Source: Pisolithus tinctorius (lineage: Eukaryota > Basidiomycota > Agaricomycetes > Boletales > Pisolithaceae). From it: 64,000 bases of DNA. Below are positions 10,230 through 21,048 of this stretch, piece after piece; position 1 is the first letter of the stretch; the number at the start of each line of letters is the position of its first letter. The notes beneath the pieces are model-generated. The model made no database searches. It saw nothing but the letters and a program-made list of their open reading frames with translations, and was not told the origin of the DNA. The DNA lies in contig JANFAH010000002.1 in assembly GCA_024663395.1 (NCBI GenBank), positions 1,364,001-1,428,000 of the forward strand, in the 5' to 3' direction. A program made the translations under genes and the position numbers.

Positions 10230-13014
10230 ATGGTGCTTTTTGATGACGATAATGACAACGACTTCTGTTTGCAGATGGAAACCAGCAGCAATGCATCCGT
10301 CGAAGAACAGCTTACCATCGGGCACAGTGAGGATGATGGCAATGGCATGTCCATTGCCAACTTGCGTACAGACACTAGTTACAATGTGTCCTCCACAGAC
10401 CAGCTTGCTGCAAGATGTACCATGCCAAAACCAGCAGAGCGCAACACCACTGCTGGTGTCACCCCTAAACATGAGCCCCCGCATGCCTCAGCTTCCACCA
10501 CACATACCGTGACCACTACATCAGCACATCACAAGCGATGCAACAAGGGTGACAAACCATGGCCTATTGCAAAGTGTCGTAACAGAGAACTAGATTACTC
10601 CTACTCACTTCATCAGCAACTCCGGGGAATGGGAGCAGAATTGAACCACCTGAAGGCCAAGTTATGTCTGAAAGGGTCAGTGAGTAGCCAACTCTAACCT
10701 ACTACTTGTCACTGGGGCTGATGGACTATCATGAACATGCCAGTGCGAACTTGCCACCCTTGAGAAGACTACACAAAACAGCCTTCTCACCGCAAAGAAT
10801 GAGTTTGATTTGCAGAAGAAAGTTCTATCTGATATGCGTACTTTGCTTGCTACTCAAGAACAAGAGCTCTGCAGACTCCGGCATGAAATTCAGGTCAGCC
10901 ATCACATATCACTGTCTTGGACTGTATTCATGTGAACCAAGGAGCATCACCAAGAGTGCAGTGTTTTGCAAAACCTCCAAGAAGAGGTTCAGGTGAGAAG
11001 TGCATAGCTTTACTTAGTATCATACTCATGTGTTCAAAAGGAAAACCACAGACAGCAGGAAACTCTTCTTAAATCTCATGACTGGGCACTTACCATGCTC
11101 AGAGATGAAATTCAGGTATGCCATCCTCAGTGCTCTGTCAGGCCATTGCTCAATGAATGAAGGAACAACACTGTCAGCATGATACCTTACTGGCAGCTCA
11201 AAAGGAGGAGTTTTTGAGGTTCCAAAATGAACTGCAGGTGAGTCGTCATGGATCACTATACACTCCTGACAGTTTACATCACACTGAAGGAACGTGATCA
11301 ACTACAGGAAATCGAGATAGTGCAACATACTGCTGCTATGGAAGAGCACTTGCAATCAGAACTGAAGAAGGTTGGCGATGATGTGGTGACGCGCTGCCAA
11401 GCAGAGAAAGAGAGGGAATTAGCAGCAATGGTTCAACACAATATGTGACATAGACATGTAAGTGAACAAACTATGTAGTTTGTTGGGCAATGCTGACTGC
11501 CCTTAGACAATTCAAACAGCATCTCAAGCTGAACCAGCATGCTTTCCAGCTGAATCTGAGTCTCCTACCTGCCAGGACAACCAGCCACAAACACCACGAC
11601 AAGTGTCCACTGCACCACTGCCCCAGCATGCACGAACTCCATATTTGGACGCTATCAAGAAGATCAAACGAACCCGAGCAGCTTCATGAAGAACCCGCCT
11701 CATCAGCATGTCTCATGAGGTAAGTAAGGAAATATACGACTTGATATGAATATCTCACGATCAATAGCCTATTGACAATGAAGAGTTCTGATCTACTGCT
11801 TCAGAACCTGAGGTATCACAAGCAAACAACAGTGATTCTGTATCAATGGTGGAGGTGATTGCCAAGGGGGTTGAAGCTGTGCTTTGGAAAGTACTTGGTG
11901 ATGGTGCTATCACTATGCCACGAACAGGGCAGTCACGGCGGTCACCTCAAAAACAAAAGGAGGTGGATAAAGAAGTGGAGATAGAGAAGGCTACAGAGCC
12001 ACGAGGACATCATGATCTTATACTGGTAAGTGACATTGCTAATTCTGTTCATGTGCTAAACCAGCTGTGATAGAGTGAAGTCCATCGCTTCTTCAAGGAA
12101 AAACTCAAAATAAGTCAGGACCATGAATTTATTTTGAACGAAATGGCCCCCCCCTGATGATGTCCATGCATACAAACACAAAGATGGTCCACCACCCGAC
12201 ATGGACTCACCAACTTTCGATCTCACACAGGGCTATTCCTTGCCGTGGAATTCTTTCATCATCAACCACCTTCTTGACAAATTTCAGAGACGAGGCAATG
12301 AAGAACACTGGCCTGTAATGAAGTCCAATGATTACATGTTGGAAATCCTACGTGAATGCTACAGACGTCTATGCATGACATAGCAGAAAGCTCAGCCATG
12401 TATTACAACAAAGGGCACAGTGGAAACTTCTGCTGAGATTGAAGAACGCTTGGTAGTGGAACAAACCTGGGTACTCAAAGAGGGCAGACAGACCACACGA
12501 CGATGAAATGTAGGGCATTAATTTTGCTGTTTCATACCAGTAACTCAACCTGTTTTAGAAATATCAGCATCGATGTGCTGTTCTCGAACATATGGTTGCT
12601 CTCAAGAAAGACTCCACGAATGGCGAAGGTGATCTCCATGCTTGGCAATGGCTCCTGCAGCTGATCCACACACTGGGCGAGCATGGGATGAGTTCCGAGG
12701 ACAGCGACATTGACAACAATGTCATGACTATCCTCCGAGTTAAGAATATGGCATGGCGATGCAGTATCGAACGGGAACTTGATATTATTGACCTCCAGAG
12801 ACTTGTCAACAATGATGTTTTTGCACCCCAAGGATCAAAGCCTATCCAGAGGTTTCATGCACCTGGAAACCCCCAAAGTCTGCACACTCCAGTCCCGGGC
12901 TTACCACAGTCTATCTATGATTCCATTTGGCTTGCTGGGCTTACTCACCGTGAATGGGACTGCCTGAAAGTATCAGAGGAACTGTTTCCATGGATGGAGA
13001 TAGCCATTGCCTGA
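10230..13014 (+). pseudogene. Coiled-coil protein with duplicated mini-exons and a conserved C-terminal region; frameshifted
   Basis: After a 155-residue Ser/Thr-rich N-terminal exon, several short exons end in a Gln codon directly before a GT donor, in phase 0 (about 10,892, 10,992, 11,116 and 11,236). Each encodes heptad-like Gln/Glu/Leu-rich helix, so the mini-exons look duplicated. A longer exon follows to 11,448. The 3' part (11,846-13,014) encodes a basic linker, then a region ending in a Gly-Leu-Pro-x2-Ile-Tyr-Asp motif that I recall from unnamed basidiomycete proteins. An eight-C run at 12,147-12,154 shifts the frame: the sequence after it is open in the next frame for 75 residues. 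Function unknown; a self-associating scaffold or DNA-handling accessory protein is possible. Confidence 0.5.
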
Positions 13015-13019
13015 TACTA

Positions 13020-13732
13020 GATACCCAATGTAGTGTGTGTATGTACGTATAGATACTAAGAACATCTATGTGAAAATGGATGATCACACTAGGCGATCGT
13101 TGTGCGACCACAGGGTGATCATTGGGCGATGAACAGGTGACTGTTGGGCAATTAGTACAGGCCATGGCAAAACTTCAAGTGTAGGCATGTGTAGGAACAC
13201 TAATTCTAGACTTGAAGTAAAATTTGTTACTGGAATTTTGGCAGTACTTCGTGTATTGTCAGTTATGCAAATTAGGACAAAACTTAAAGTTTCACCCTGC
13301 ACTGCACGTGTTGACATAACTTCCTATCTTGGACAACATCTGCTATTCAACCATACTTATTGTTTACACAATGATTAGATGTTTGCTCTGACTTCAAACC
13401 TGAGCAAATGTGTAGAAAAGGATCTAAACTTCAAGTATGGATTTTTTCAGTATGCCATCACAAACTCTAAGTGTGAGATTGACATATTGTATTACATATA
13501 ACAGGGTACTATATAGTGGAAAACTCACTGTGTTGTAAACAAGGTGACCAGCTTTTTAGGAAGATATTATTGTCATTAACCTTGTGACATTCTTGCAATA
13601 TATAGTTTTCAACTGTCTTCAGATACATATCTCTCATAATTTGATTCATAAGAAAACATGCTATTTTCACTTGGGAATACTCTTTAGAGCATGTGATAAC
13701 ATTGAAACCGCCACAGTGTTATAGACCTGGGC
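13020..13732. other. Intergenic, AT-rich, no gene recognised
   Basis: It contains a few repeats of a GATCATTGGGCGAT-like motif near 13,080-13,150. The rest is AT-rich with no supported coding frame. Confidence 0.5.
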
Positions 13733-15265
13733 CTAATGACGTTTCAACTTTCCACTGATATTGGCCCACACCCGATTGGCGTCACTGGCCAGATTCTGAT
13801 TGCGTTCCTTCGCCACCTTCTCCCCATCCGAGTCACTTCCCCCTAATTCCGACCCGCTCGACCGATGTTCATCAGAAAGCCTCCTCTGCATTGGAAATAG
13901 CAGATCAATAGTCTGAGTCAGGCGTTCCTGAACCCCATCTATGACAGCTTCATCAACTTCGCTCTGCCCGTCTTTCATCCAAGCATGTGCGTAGGGACCA
14001 GGCAAAGCCCAAGCGGAGTCAGGCTTACCATGGGATCCAGACGTCAGCCAATTTGTTCCGTGCTTCTTATTATAGGCCCAGATCCACAAAGTGCAGCATA
14101 AGCAACTCCGTTTGCTACATCCGATAGGCTGCTGCTGGGAGTGACCCGAATTCTCATCGAACGGCGTGTCGAGATGAAGCAGGATGCGGATTTCGGCGTG
14201 GACTCGAGTCTTGATGGAAGAACTCCTGTTCCACTCCTCTCCCATTTCTGGGAACCTACCTCGCGGCGCGTGCAGAGTCTTCTGCGAGGGAGTAACGTTG
14301 TTGAGCGCCCTCTTCATGGCCCCGATGTAACCGCCATATAGCTGAACTGTAGTCTCGCCCGTGCCCTCAATCGGGCCGACCCAGCAATGTGGAATGCCTG
14401 CTGGGAAATAGTGCTTCGCATAGAAGATGAGGTCATCAATACCCTCAGAATACTGGCAGACCTTGGCAAGGCGGCGTTTCAGCCGTTCCGCCTCCAGTGT
14501 GCGGCCGCGATGGATAAATCCCTGGAATTCGCAGAGCGAACGTAGCAGACGGGACCTTTTGAGAACGAGGGCGGAGAACACAATGGCACTGAAGGTTCCG
14601 TGGACGTCGTCTTGCGACGTTGATTGATCCAGTGAATTGAAAAGGTCAACGGTGACCTTGATAACCTCCAACAGATCACGTATCATTTGCGGAACTGAGA
14701 CTTCGTCTCTCTTGTCACCATACCGGAGAGCGCGATAATCCGTAGATAAGGGAAGCTCTTCGTCGATGGACTTGGGTTTGTAATCCTTTAAGACTTCATC
14801 GATGCCAACGGAGAAGCCTTTCACAACCGCTTCCATCTTCGCGATCCGCTTCTGAATGTTCGCCCTGCAACGAGCAAATAGGAAAGGAAAAACGTCCCGT
14901 GCGGCAGAAGTCTGGGGAGAGATGATTAAGCTGCACAAATGACGAACGGCGCGATCGTCGTCGGCTGTGGAGCGTTCGTTCTTTGCCAAGACAAGCGTGA
15001 GACGCCCTCTGGTGTCGAATGCAGCAGCGTAGACATCTCCGGCCACGCCGGTGGTCAGTGCGACCGCGATGGTGTCCAGAATGCGAATGATGTCTTTGGT
15101 GTCAAGGCTCCGCGTAGCCTTGTTACTGTGCTGGCCGACACCTGCATAAGGCATATCAAGATCTGAGTATTTGAACTGAGAGAGCAGCTGAAGCTGTTCT
15201 GAAAGACGTTCTTGTGCGGACATCAACTTAGATCGAGGTGCCATGTTGCGGATAGAATGAATCAC
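13733..15265 (-). CDS. OTT_1508-like nucleic-acid deaminase superfamily protein
   Basis: A single uninterrupted frame of about 510 residues. The C-terminal half carries the zinc-deaminase signature: His-Ala-Glu at about 14,190-14,205 and, about 30 residues later, Gly-Cys-Ser-Lys-Arg-Ser-Cys-Leu-Cys-Cys at about 14,095-14,125. A Gly-Ser-His-Gly-Lys motif follows. This combination fits the OTT_1508-type deaminases (Pfam OTT_1508_deam), found in many fungi with an N-terminal helical region like the one seen here (residues 1-330). The family belongs to the cytidine/nucleic-acid deaminase fold; the substrate is not known to me. The alternative start is the Met eight codons in. Sequence is CpG-rich and free of stops, unlike its neighbours, which suggests it is maintained. 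A Harbinger element lies 160 bases upstream of its start. Confidence 0.8.
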   Translation of the reverse strand: MIHSIRNMAPRSKLMSAQERLSEQLQLLSQFKYSDLDMPYAGVGQHSNKATRSLDTKDIIRILDTIAVALTTGVAGDVYAAAFDTRGRLTLVLAKNERSTADDDRAVRHLCSLIISPQTSAARDVFPFLFARCRANIQKRIAKMEAVVKGFSVGIDEVLKDYKPKSIDEELPLSTDYRALRYGDKRDEVSVPQMIRDLLEVIKVTVDLFNSLDQSTSQDDVHGTFSAIVFSALVLKRSRLLRSLCEFQGFIHRGRTLEAERLKRRLAKVCQYSEGIDDLIFYAKHYFPAGIPHCWVGPIEGTGETTVQLYGGYIGAMKRALNNVTPSQKTLHAPRGRFPEMGEEWNRSSSIKTRVHAEIRILLHLDTPFDENSGHSQQQPIGCSKRSCLCCTLWIWAYNKKHGTNWLTSGSHGKPDSAWALPGPYAHAWMKDGQSEVDEAVIDGVQERLTQTIDLLFPMQRRLSDEHRSSGSELGGSDSDGEKVAKERNQNLASDANRVWANISGKLKRH

Positions 15266-15424
15266 GATCTGCTGGTAGGTTGGTCAGCGTCGCCACAACT
15301 TGGAAACACGCCAATAACCTACGATGGTCGATAACAGTAACTGGAATTCGGGCTCTTAGAGTTCTTGGACACTCGGCGACATGATTTATGTAGATCCAGC
15401 TTTTAAACTCCGAGCGTGGGTATA

Positions 15425-15908
15425 GGCATGCTCAATTGCAGATGTCGTCCAAAAAGTCGTCGAGTTTGTCAAACTTATGTTGAGGTTTCTGTCACTCGAA
15501 GCGAGACAGGCAGGGCTATATGAGTGCATGTGAGGTAATGCTTTCTCCGGCCGCTCCAGCACGGGAATGACCAGTTAGGCAAGTGGGGCTAGTTTCCAAT
15601 GCCTCTGTGACATGCTACTGCACTCCAGCTCTGTAGTGAAGTTTGTACTAGGAACAACAGATGGACTACAACTTCTACTCAGAATATGATTAGTCTCACT
15701 GAAGCACACAGCTTCCAGCAACTCTATCCTCATGATGCTATACCATCAGCAAGCATGCTCAGCCTCAAAAAATGTGAGACTTGTAGATCAGAGCTAGTTT
15801 GGTAACAAAGTCCCACAAAGAATCCAGGTGAAAAAACCCAAAAAAAAGTCCCAGGCCTTCATGACATAAGCATACAGAGTTCAATCGGAGCCCCAATTTA
15901 GGAGGAGA
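15425..15908 (+). repeat. Harbinger terminal inverted repeat, left
   Basis: Two blocks (15,425-15,545 and 15,785-15,908) match the right end in inverted orientation, with intervening unmatched sequence of about 190-240 bases. Confidence 0.75.
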
Positions 15909-16008
15909 GCATCTGGTGTATGGCCGAGATGCCATGCTAGAGGCAGGGTTATGCATCAAAGCTCCACTTGTACAGCATCTACTCTTGCTTCTCCCTCTGT
16001 TCGTTGCC

Positions 16009-17642
16009 ATGCCCCCTTGTAAAGCAGCAAAATTGTCCAACCACAAGGGTAAATCTCATAGTTCATGGTCCCTGGATGGCCACTCAATGCAAGTGTCGTG
16101 GTCAGATAAGGATATGTTTGCTCTTCTTGACTTCATTGATTCCCACAAGGCAACTGCTGGTGATGGTTTAAATTTCAAGGCGCCATTTTGGAATGCCTGT
16201 GCAGCTTCTCCGATGCTTGCAAACCCTGAGAAAGGGGGGCCCAAAACCCCTAAATCATGTAAAGAGAAATGGAAAAGGGTGCATGAGTCAGTCAAACGAC
16301 AGAATAACTAGCTGATATCACACAGCTACAAAGCACATACATGGTCATTGATCATCTCAGCCGTTCATCTGGATTTGCGTATTCCCTGAAGTCAGGGGCT
16401 GATATCGGTGTTGCAAACAAGAATTCATGGGATGGTTACGTGAAGGTATGATTCAATCCAATCGGATTGAATGTCCTGTGCTAATGACGACGTTGGCAGG
16501 TCCACAAGGATGCAGCCCCTTATAAAAACAAGGGATGGCTATTTTATGACAGGATGAGTGCGCTCATACCTTCCAAGTGCAAGGACTTGAATCGCTTTTC
16601 AGCATTGAGTATCAATGATTCTTCTGGAGGCCTGTCCTGCACCAGGTTGAGTTCTTCCAACAGTGAGAGCATGGGGAACAACACGCCGTCCCTGGGGTCA
16701 CATTCCATTGACCTCACAATACCAGCGCCCATTGGAGGAAGTGCACCTAGTGCACCAGCAATCAGTCATGACATGGATATGTCGTCCATTGTCTTATCAG
16801 CATTGCTGTCTACCAACCAAATGATTTTCTACCTGTTCGTGACTGGAAGTGCTGGCTTCAGTATGCCAACAACTTCCTATGCTCCACTGTCGTGGCCATC
16901 TGCCAATCAACCCTCGTTCCACTCATTTGCAGCTGGAAATCCCATCCCCCCTATGCTAACAACTTCCCATCACCTGGTGCCATCTACCATTGCTTCAGTT
17001 CATAGCAGATCTACTTTTAACTGGCGCTCAGACCAGTCTGCTGGCCCCCCTGGCACACCATCAAACTTCACTCCTCCAACTGCCCCATCGTCATTCAATG
17101 GCTCGTCTGTCAGCTCCATCAAGCCATCCTCGAGTATTTTGGCTCATATGGAGCGCTCCAGAAAGCAGAAGGCAGATGACAATGATGATCAATCTGTTGT
17201 ATCAGGTGCTCTTTCAAGCACTGCGGGTTCCACTGCCTCATCGGCACGAAAGCGATGCACAGGGAACATGATACTTGAACAAGTGGAAGAGGAAGTTGGA
17301 GGTATCCATGGTACAGTCCGCTCGCATATGACCACCATCACTCACACAATCACATCCCTTGCGGAGTCACCTGCGCCCATTCAACCTGCAGCCGATCCCA
17401 AGCCCAATTTCCGCCAAGACCCGGTCCATCCATTGGTGACCAAGGTGACACAGAAGCTGTTGCTGTTGGACATGGATAAGTTCTCGCCAGCTGACATTGT
17501 CAGGATTGCAAATCACTTCGAGGGAAATGTTGCCCATGCCAGTCTGTACTTATCATTCGCTAGCGATCCTGACCGTATGGCTACAGTTCAGCATGTGTGG
17601 CTTGAGGCGAAGCTCAATGAGATTGGGAGACATTTGCAATAG
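16009..17642 (+). CDS. Harbinger-associated Myb/SANT-like DNA-binding protein
   Basis: Exons: 16,009 to about 16,277 and about 16,327-16,446, then about 16,500-17,642. The N-terminal region has the tryptophan-spaced Myb/SANT-like pattern (Trp-Ser-Asp-Lys-Asp, Phe-Trp-Asn, Lys-Glu-Lys-Trp-Lys), followed by Gly-Ala-Asp-Ile and Ser-Trp-Asp-Gly-Tyr-Val-Lys. The rest is Ser/Pro/Thr-rich with a helical C-terminus. In PIF/Harbinger elements such proteins bind the ends and help bring the transposase to the nucleus. Splicing removes stops at 16,310 and in the 16,447-16,499 intron, and I see no nonsense codon left. It is encoded divergently from the overlapping element's transposase, which is broken. 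Confidence 0.7.
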
Positions 17643-17802
17643 TTGTTGTACTTGCAGCTTGTAGTGTTCATTTTTACCTTTACATTTGTTGCAATATCAT
17701 CCACGTTTCGGTTCTCAAAGTCTACCACTGGAGACTCGAAAAGAAATGCATTTTGGATCATATGGGTAGCGTAATGTAGAGGGAAATGATGGTATATAAA
17801 TG

Positions 17803-19069
17803 CTAATCCGCAATGAACTCTCCCCTTCGTACTCGTTCGGCAATGTAACTACTCCAAATGCTTTGTGTGATTGCACCCCACCTCTCCGACATCCAAAGGC
17901 ATTCTGCGGCAGTTGGAATGCCATTGGCGATCACACCGATCACCTCTTCCAACTCGTCCGGCGGCAGAGGTGGTACGAAGCCTTCGATGTCGTCTAATTC
18001 CAACGGATTGTACATGCGGATGATGTTGTGAATGCAACACAAAGCAGGAGGGATATGGGCCTGGGTGTCCATGCCATACTCTGGAGGCACGATGAGAATT
18101 CAGAAGTGCCATTTGATGACTCTGATTATCTGTTCAATCACGTTTCAAAGCTGCGCATGGCGAAGGTTGTAGCATTCCTTGGCGTTTACTGGTCTGTAAA
18201 TTCCAATGAATTATAAGTAAATAAAAACACCAATAGCGATACTTACCGTATGTGTGCACGGCCCCATTCTGCAAGATGGTATCGTTGCCCTCGGAATGGA
18301 GTTAGGAGTTGGGGGCAATTGGGGAACCCTGCATCAGCAAGGTAGTACTTGCCGTCCGGAATAGTGAGATCGCTCAGCCACACATGGTGATAGACTGACG
18401 AGTCAGCCGCAGATCCCTCCCACCTGCTAAGGACATATGTGAAGCACATATTGAAATCGCAGCAGAGCAGGCAATTCTGGGAGGTGAAACCTTTGCGATT
18501 TCGCATCGCATCCCTTTCCTCCAAACTGGGAGCGCACGCAATGTGCGTCCCATTGATTGCACCGATAGCATCAGCGAAAAATGGGAAAAATTTGGGGTTA
18601 TTGTGAATAGTTGGGTGGACGGGGGCATCACTGCGTGGCAATCATACATACTTGCTGTATATATCATGAGACGAGAATGTGAACAGAATTTTTTTGAAGT
18701 ACCTGGAACGACGATTAGTCCACCAAAAATGGCATGGTCGAAGACTTACTTGGAGATTGTGCCATTCGACCTTTGAAAATGTTCACCTACATGTCTGATG
18801 GACAAACCGGTGACAGAGGTATATAGAAAGATCACGAGTTGCTCTTTGAGCATGATGTGTTTGGAAGGACCGATTCCATGTTGTTGGAGCTCCCACAATA
18901 AGATGTCGAATACATGCTTGTGAACCGTGAGCTCTGTATGAATTCACTCGGGATGGCTGTTCAACAATTCGGCTACCCATCCACTCCCAGTCAGGATCAA
19001 TGTGTGGTATGGGATTGGGTCAGCATGCCATGTTGCTTCCACGATGGCCTGTAGAGTATCTGCCAACAT
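17803..19069 (-). pseudogene. PIF/Harbinger DDE transposase with four in-frame TGA codons
   Basis: Minus-strand exons start at the ATG near 19,069. A helical HTH-like segment is followed by the DDE_Tnp_4 core: first Asp in Asp-Ala-Ile-Gly-Ala-Ile-Asn-Gly-Thr-His (18,545-18,585), second Asp in Tyr-Leu-Ala-Asp-Ala-Gly-Phe-Pro (about 18,325-18,350), and the Glu in Val-Ile-Glu-Gln-Ile (about 18,125-18,140). An intron separates the second Asp and the Glu near 18,200-18,245. TGA stops sit at 18,944-18,946, 18,642-18,644, 18,145-18,147 and 18,100-18,102, each where Arg (CGA) fits. The catalytic residues themselves are kept, so decay looks recent and directed at CpG. Confidence 0.85.
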
Positions 19070-19272
19070 GAGTAACAGGGATAAGAGTTGGAGGTGATGG
19101 TGGATGAGGATAAGAATGAGAAGTTTGCAGTGTTGATAGTGGTTGTCGTTGATGTTGATGTGCCTTTCATTGTTCTTGTCGTCTGCAGCATCAGGAGGGT
19201 CCCCACCGATCAGGTTCCCAGATACACCCAACTTGTCAGCCATGCTAGTTGTGGTTGCAGTTATCGATATCA

Positions 19273-19558
19273 CCTATGTCTCCTCCTAAATTGGAGCTCC
19301 GCTTGAACTCTGTATGCTTATGTCATGAAGGCCTGGGACTTTTTTTTGGGTTTTTTCACCTGGATTCTTTGTGGGACTTCGTTACTGAACTAGCTCTAAG
19401 CATTGCCACATCAGGGGACTCAGAGCAGCTGGAGCCGCTGAGCATTACCTCACTGGCACTTGCATAGTCCTGCCTGTCTCGCTTCGAGTGACAGAAACCT
19501 CAATATAAGGTTGACAAACTCGACGACTTTTTGGATGACATCTGCAATTGAGCACACC
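19273..19558 (-). repeat. Harbinger terminal inverted repeat, right
   Basis: Inverted partner of the left repeat. It contains the conserved stretch with an eight-T run and the final block ending in GCACACC before the TTA triplet. Confidence 0.75.
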
Positions 19559-20089
19559 TTATGGAAAGCCAGACGGTCGCACTTCATTTTTCATTTTTCT
19601 CCGAAGTCATTTTTGCTTTTTGTCTGAATTAATTCTTCATTTGGCAATTTGAACTTCGCTATTTTTAAATTTTTTATTTTGCAGTTTTGTACTTAGCATT
19701 TTTCATCTTTGCAGTTTTGCACTCTGCACTTTTCATTTTTTTCACTTTGTGTTTTTCACTTGGCAGTTTTGCGGTTTTGCGGTTTGCATTTTTCACCTTT
19801 TCATTTTTCCCTAACTGACTTCGTCGATTTTTGCAAGTGAAAACTCATATTGCATAAGTCAAAAATGTCGAAGTCAAAGCATCAAAAGTGCAGTGTCAGA
19901 ATGTTGTGTGAGCCAAAACACCGAACATACAGTTGAATAGTAGTTTGTAACTATGTAGATCTAGACATCAATAAATGGTATTCTTCCTGAAGGGACTTAA
20001 TCCAAAGCCTGACCATTCACAAAACTTGTTGCAAATGTGTTGGCTCTTGAAAAGCTCCACCCCCCTTTGCACATTCCCATCACTAAATA
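19559..20089. repeat. T-rich degenerate repeat, no gene
   Basis: From about 19,585 to 19,820 the plus strand is built of variants of TTTTTCATTTT and TTTTGCAGTTTTGC, a cryptic minisatellite starting just outside the Harbinger right end. The rest of the stretch holds no supported gene. Confidence 0.5.
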
Positions 20090-20690
20090 GTCTGGCCCTT
20101 GAAGGCTTTGTTCAACACTGATGGATGCACACCAAGAACATCATGCTGGAAATTGCATGGTCACAGCTCTGACAATGTTTCTCTCCAGGCTTCAAAAGAC
20201 TCCTTGATTCAGGTGTGGATGCTGGCTGGTATGACCCTGACAACACCCTACAGCTGTGAGTACAATAGATATATTCACAACAGCATTATACTGATCTAAC
20301 TGACTATGTTTACTGCAGCATGGTGTTCTGTTGGTTTTTCATTCCCTGGCTTCAAGTCAAACTTAACAACTATCATGACTGCATCAACAACAGTCACAAA
20401 TGTCATGACAGAAAAAAAGTAAGTGTTAATAGTGCTTGAGTATTCTACTGACTTATGTCCATGGTCAATCATGCAGGTTTTACCACATGGTATTCCAGAA
20501 CTCATATACACATGTGCTGAAGACTATGGAGCATTGGATTTCAAGGTAATGACTTTTGTCCTCTGATGGCAGTATGGATACTAAGCCACTCATAGGTAAT
20601 GGTATCTCCTGCAACCATTGATCACATATGCCAGCTTTACATCAACCCCCAACATGTTGTTTTTGACCTCATTCCACTCACTGTCATAGC
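20090..20690 (+). pseudogene. 3' part of an integrase-like (DDE) multicopy transposase gene
   Basis: Exons at about 20,090-20,258, 20,320-20,418, 20,477-20,545 and 20,597-20,690 read into one another with normal borders. They encode a segment with Gly-Trp-Tyr-Asp-Pro-Asp-Asn, then Trp-Phe-Phe-Ile-Pro-Trp-Leu-Gln, then Leu-Pro-His-Gly-Ile-Pro-Glu. I recall this series from the C-terminal half of basidiomycete proteins annotated as integrase-core-like. The 5' catalytic half is absent, and a gypsy LTR starts at the 3' end. Assignment is from memory of the family and moderately sure only. Confidence 0.4.
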
Positions 20691-20692
20691 CA

Positions 20693-21048
20693 TGTCCCAA
20701 CCCCAGCTGGACTTGGCCTTGTGTTCATTCAGTCCAGCCTCAGCCTCACCAATTCCTTATCCCCAGATCTCCTAGTGCAGTGAACACTGCTTTGCAGTGT
20801 GTGTCACTTTGGTTAAGCCCTGCCTGGTCTTGTCCCTGGTCCACCCTGTCCTGGTCTCTGCTACCTTAGTCATACCTTACTAATACTTGTCTTACCAATC
20901 ACCTTAGCAATCTTTGCAAGACCAGCATTACCAGTCTCCATACTATAGTTGTCTCTAGTATATAAACCCATAGATACTTGGCCTGTATCCCCTCAGTCTG
21001 AAATCAAATAAGTTCTATCTGTAACTCTTGGCCTTGGACTCAGACTGC
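20693..21048 (+). repeat. Probable Ty3/gypsy LTR
   Basis: The stretch starts with TG (20,693), contains a TATATAAACC TATA-like box at 20,959-20,968 and ends in CA just before coding sequence. No second copy is present in the window, so the limits are not fixed by comparison. Confidence 0.5.

Larger units (their letters stand above)
15425..19558. mobile_element. PIF/Harbinger DNA transposon with long unequal terminal inverted repeats
   Basis: The left end, starting GGCATGCTCAATTGC at 15,425, is the inverted counterpart of the right end, which finishes at 19,558. The repeat continues inward: 15,425-15,545 pairs with 19,440-19,558, and 15,785-15,908 with 19,273-19,395. The left arm has about 190 extra bases between the two matching blocks. 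Flanking triplets are ATA on the left and TTA on the right; PIF/Harbinger elements target TWA, so this is an imperfect 3-bp target duplication. The element holds the two genes typical of the superfamily, a Myb/SANT-like gene on the plus strand and a DDE transposase on the minus strand. Confidence 0.8.
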
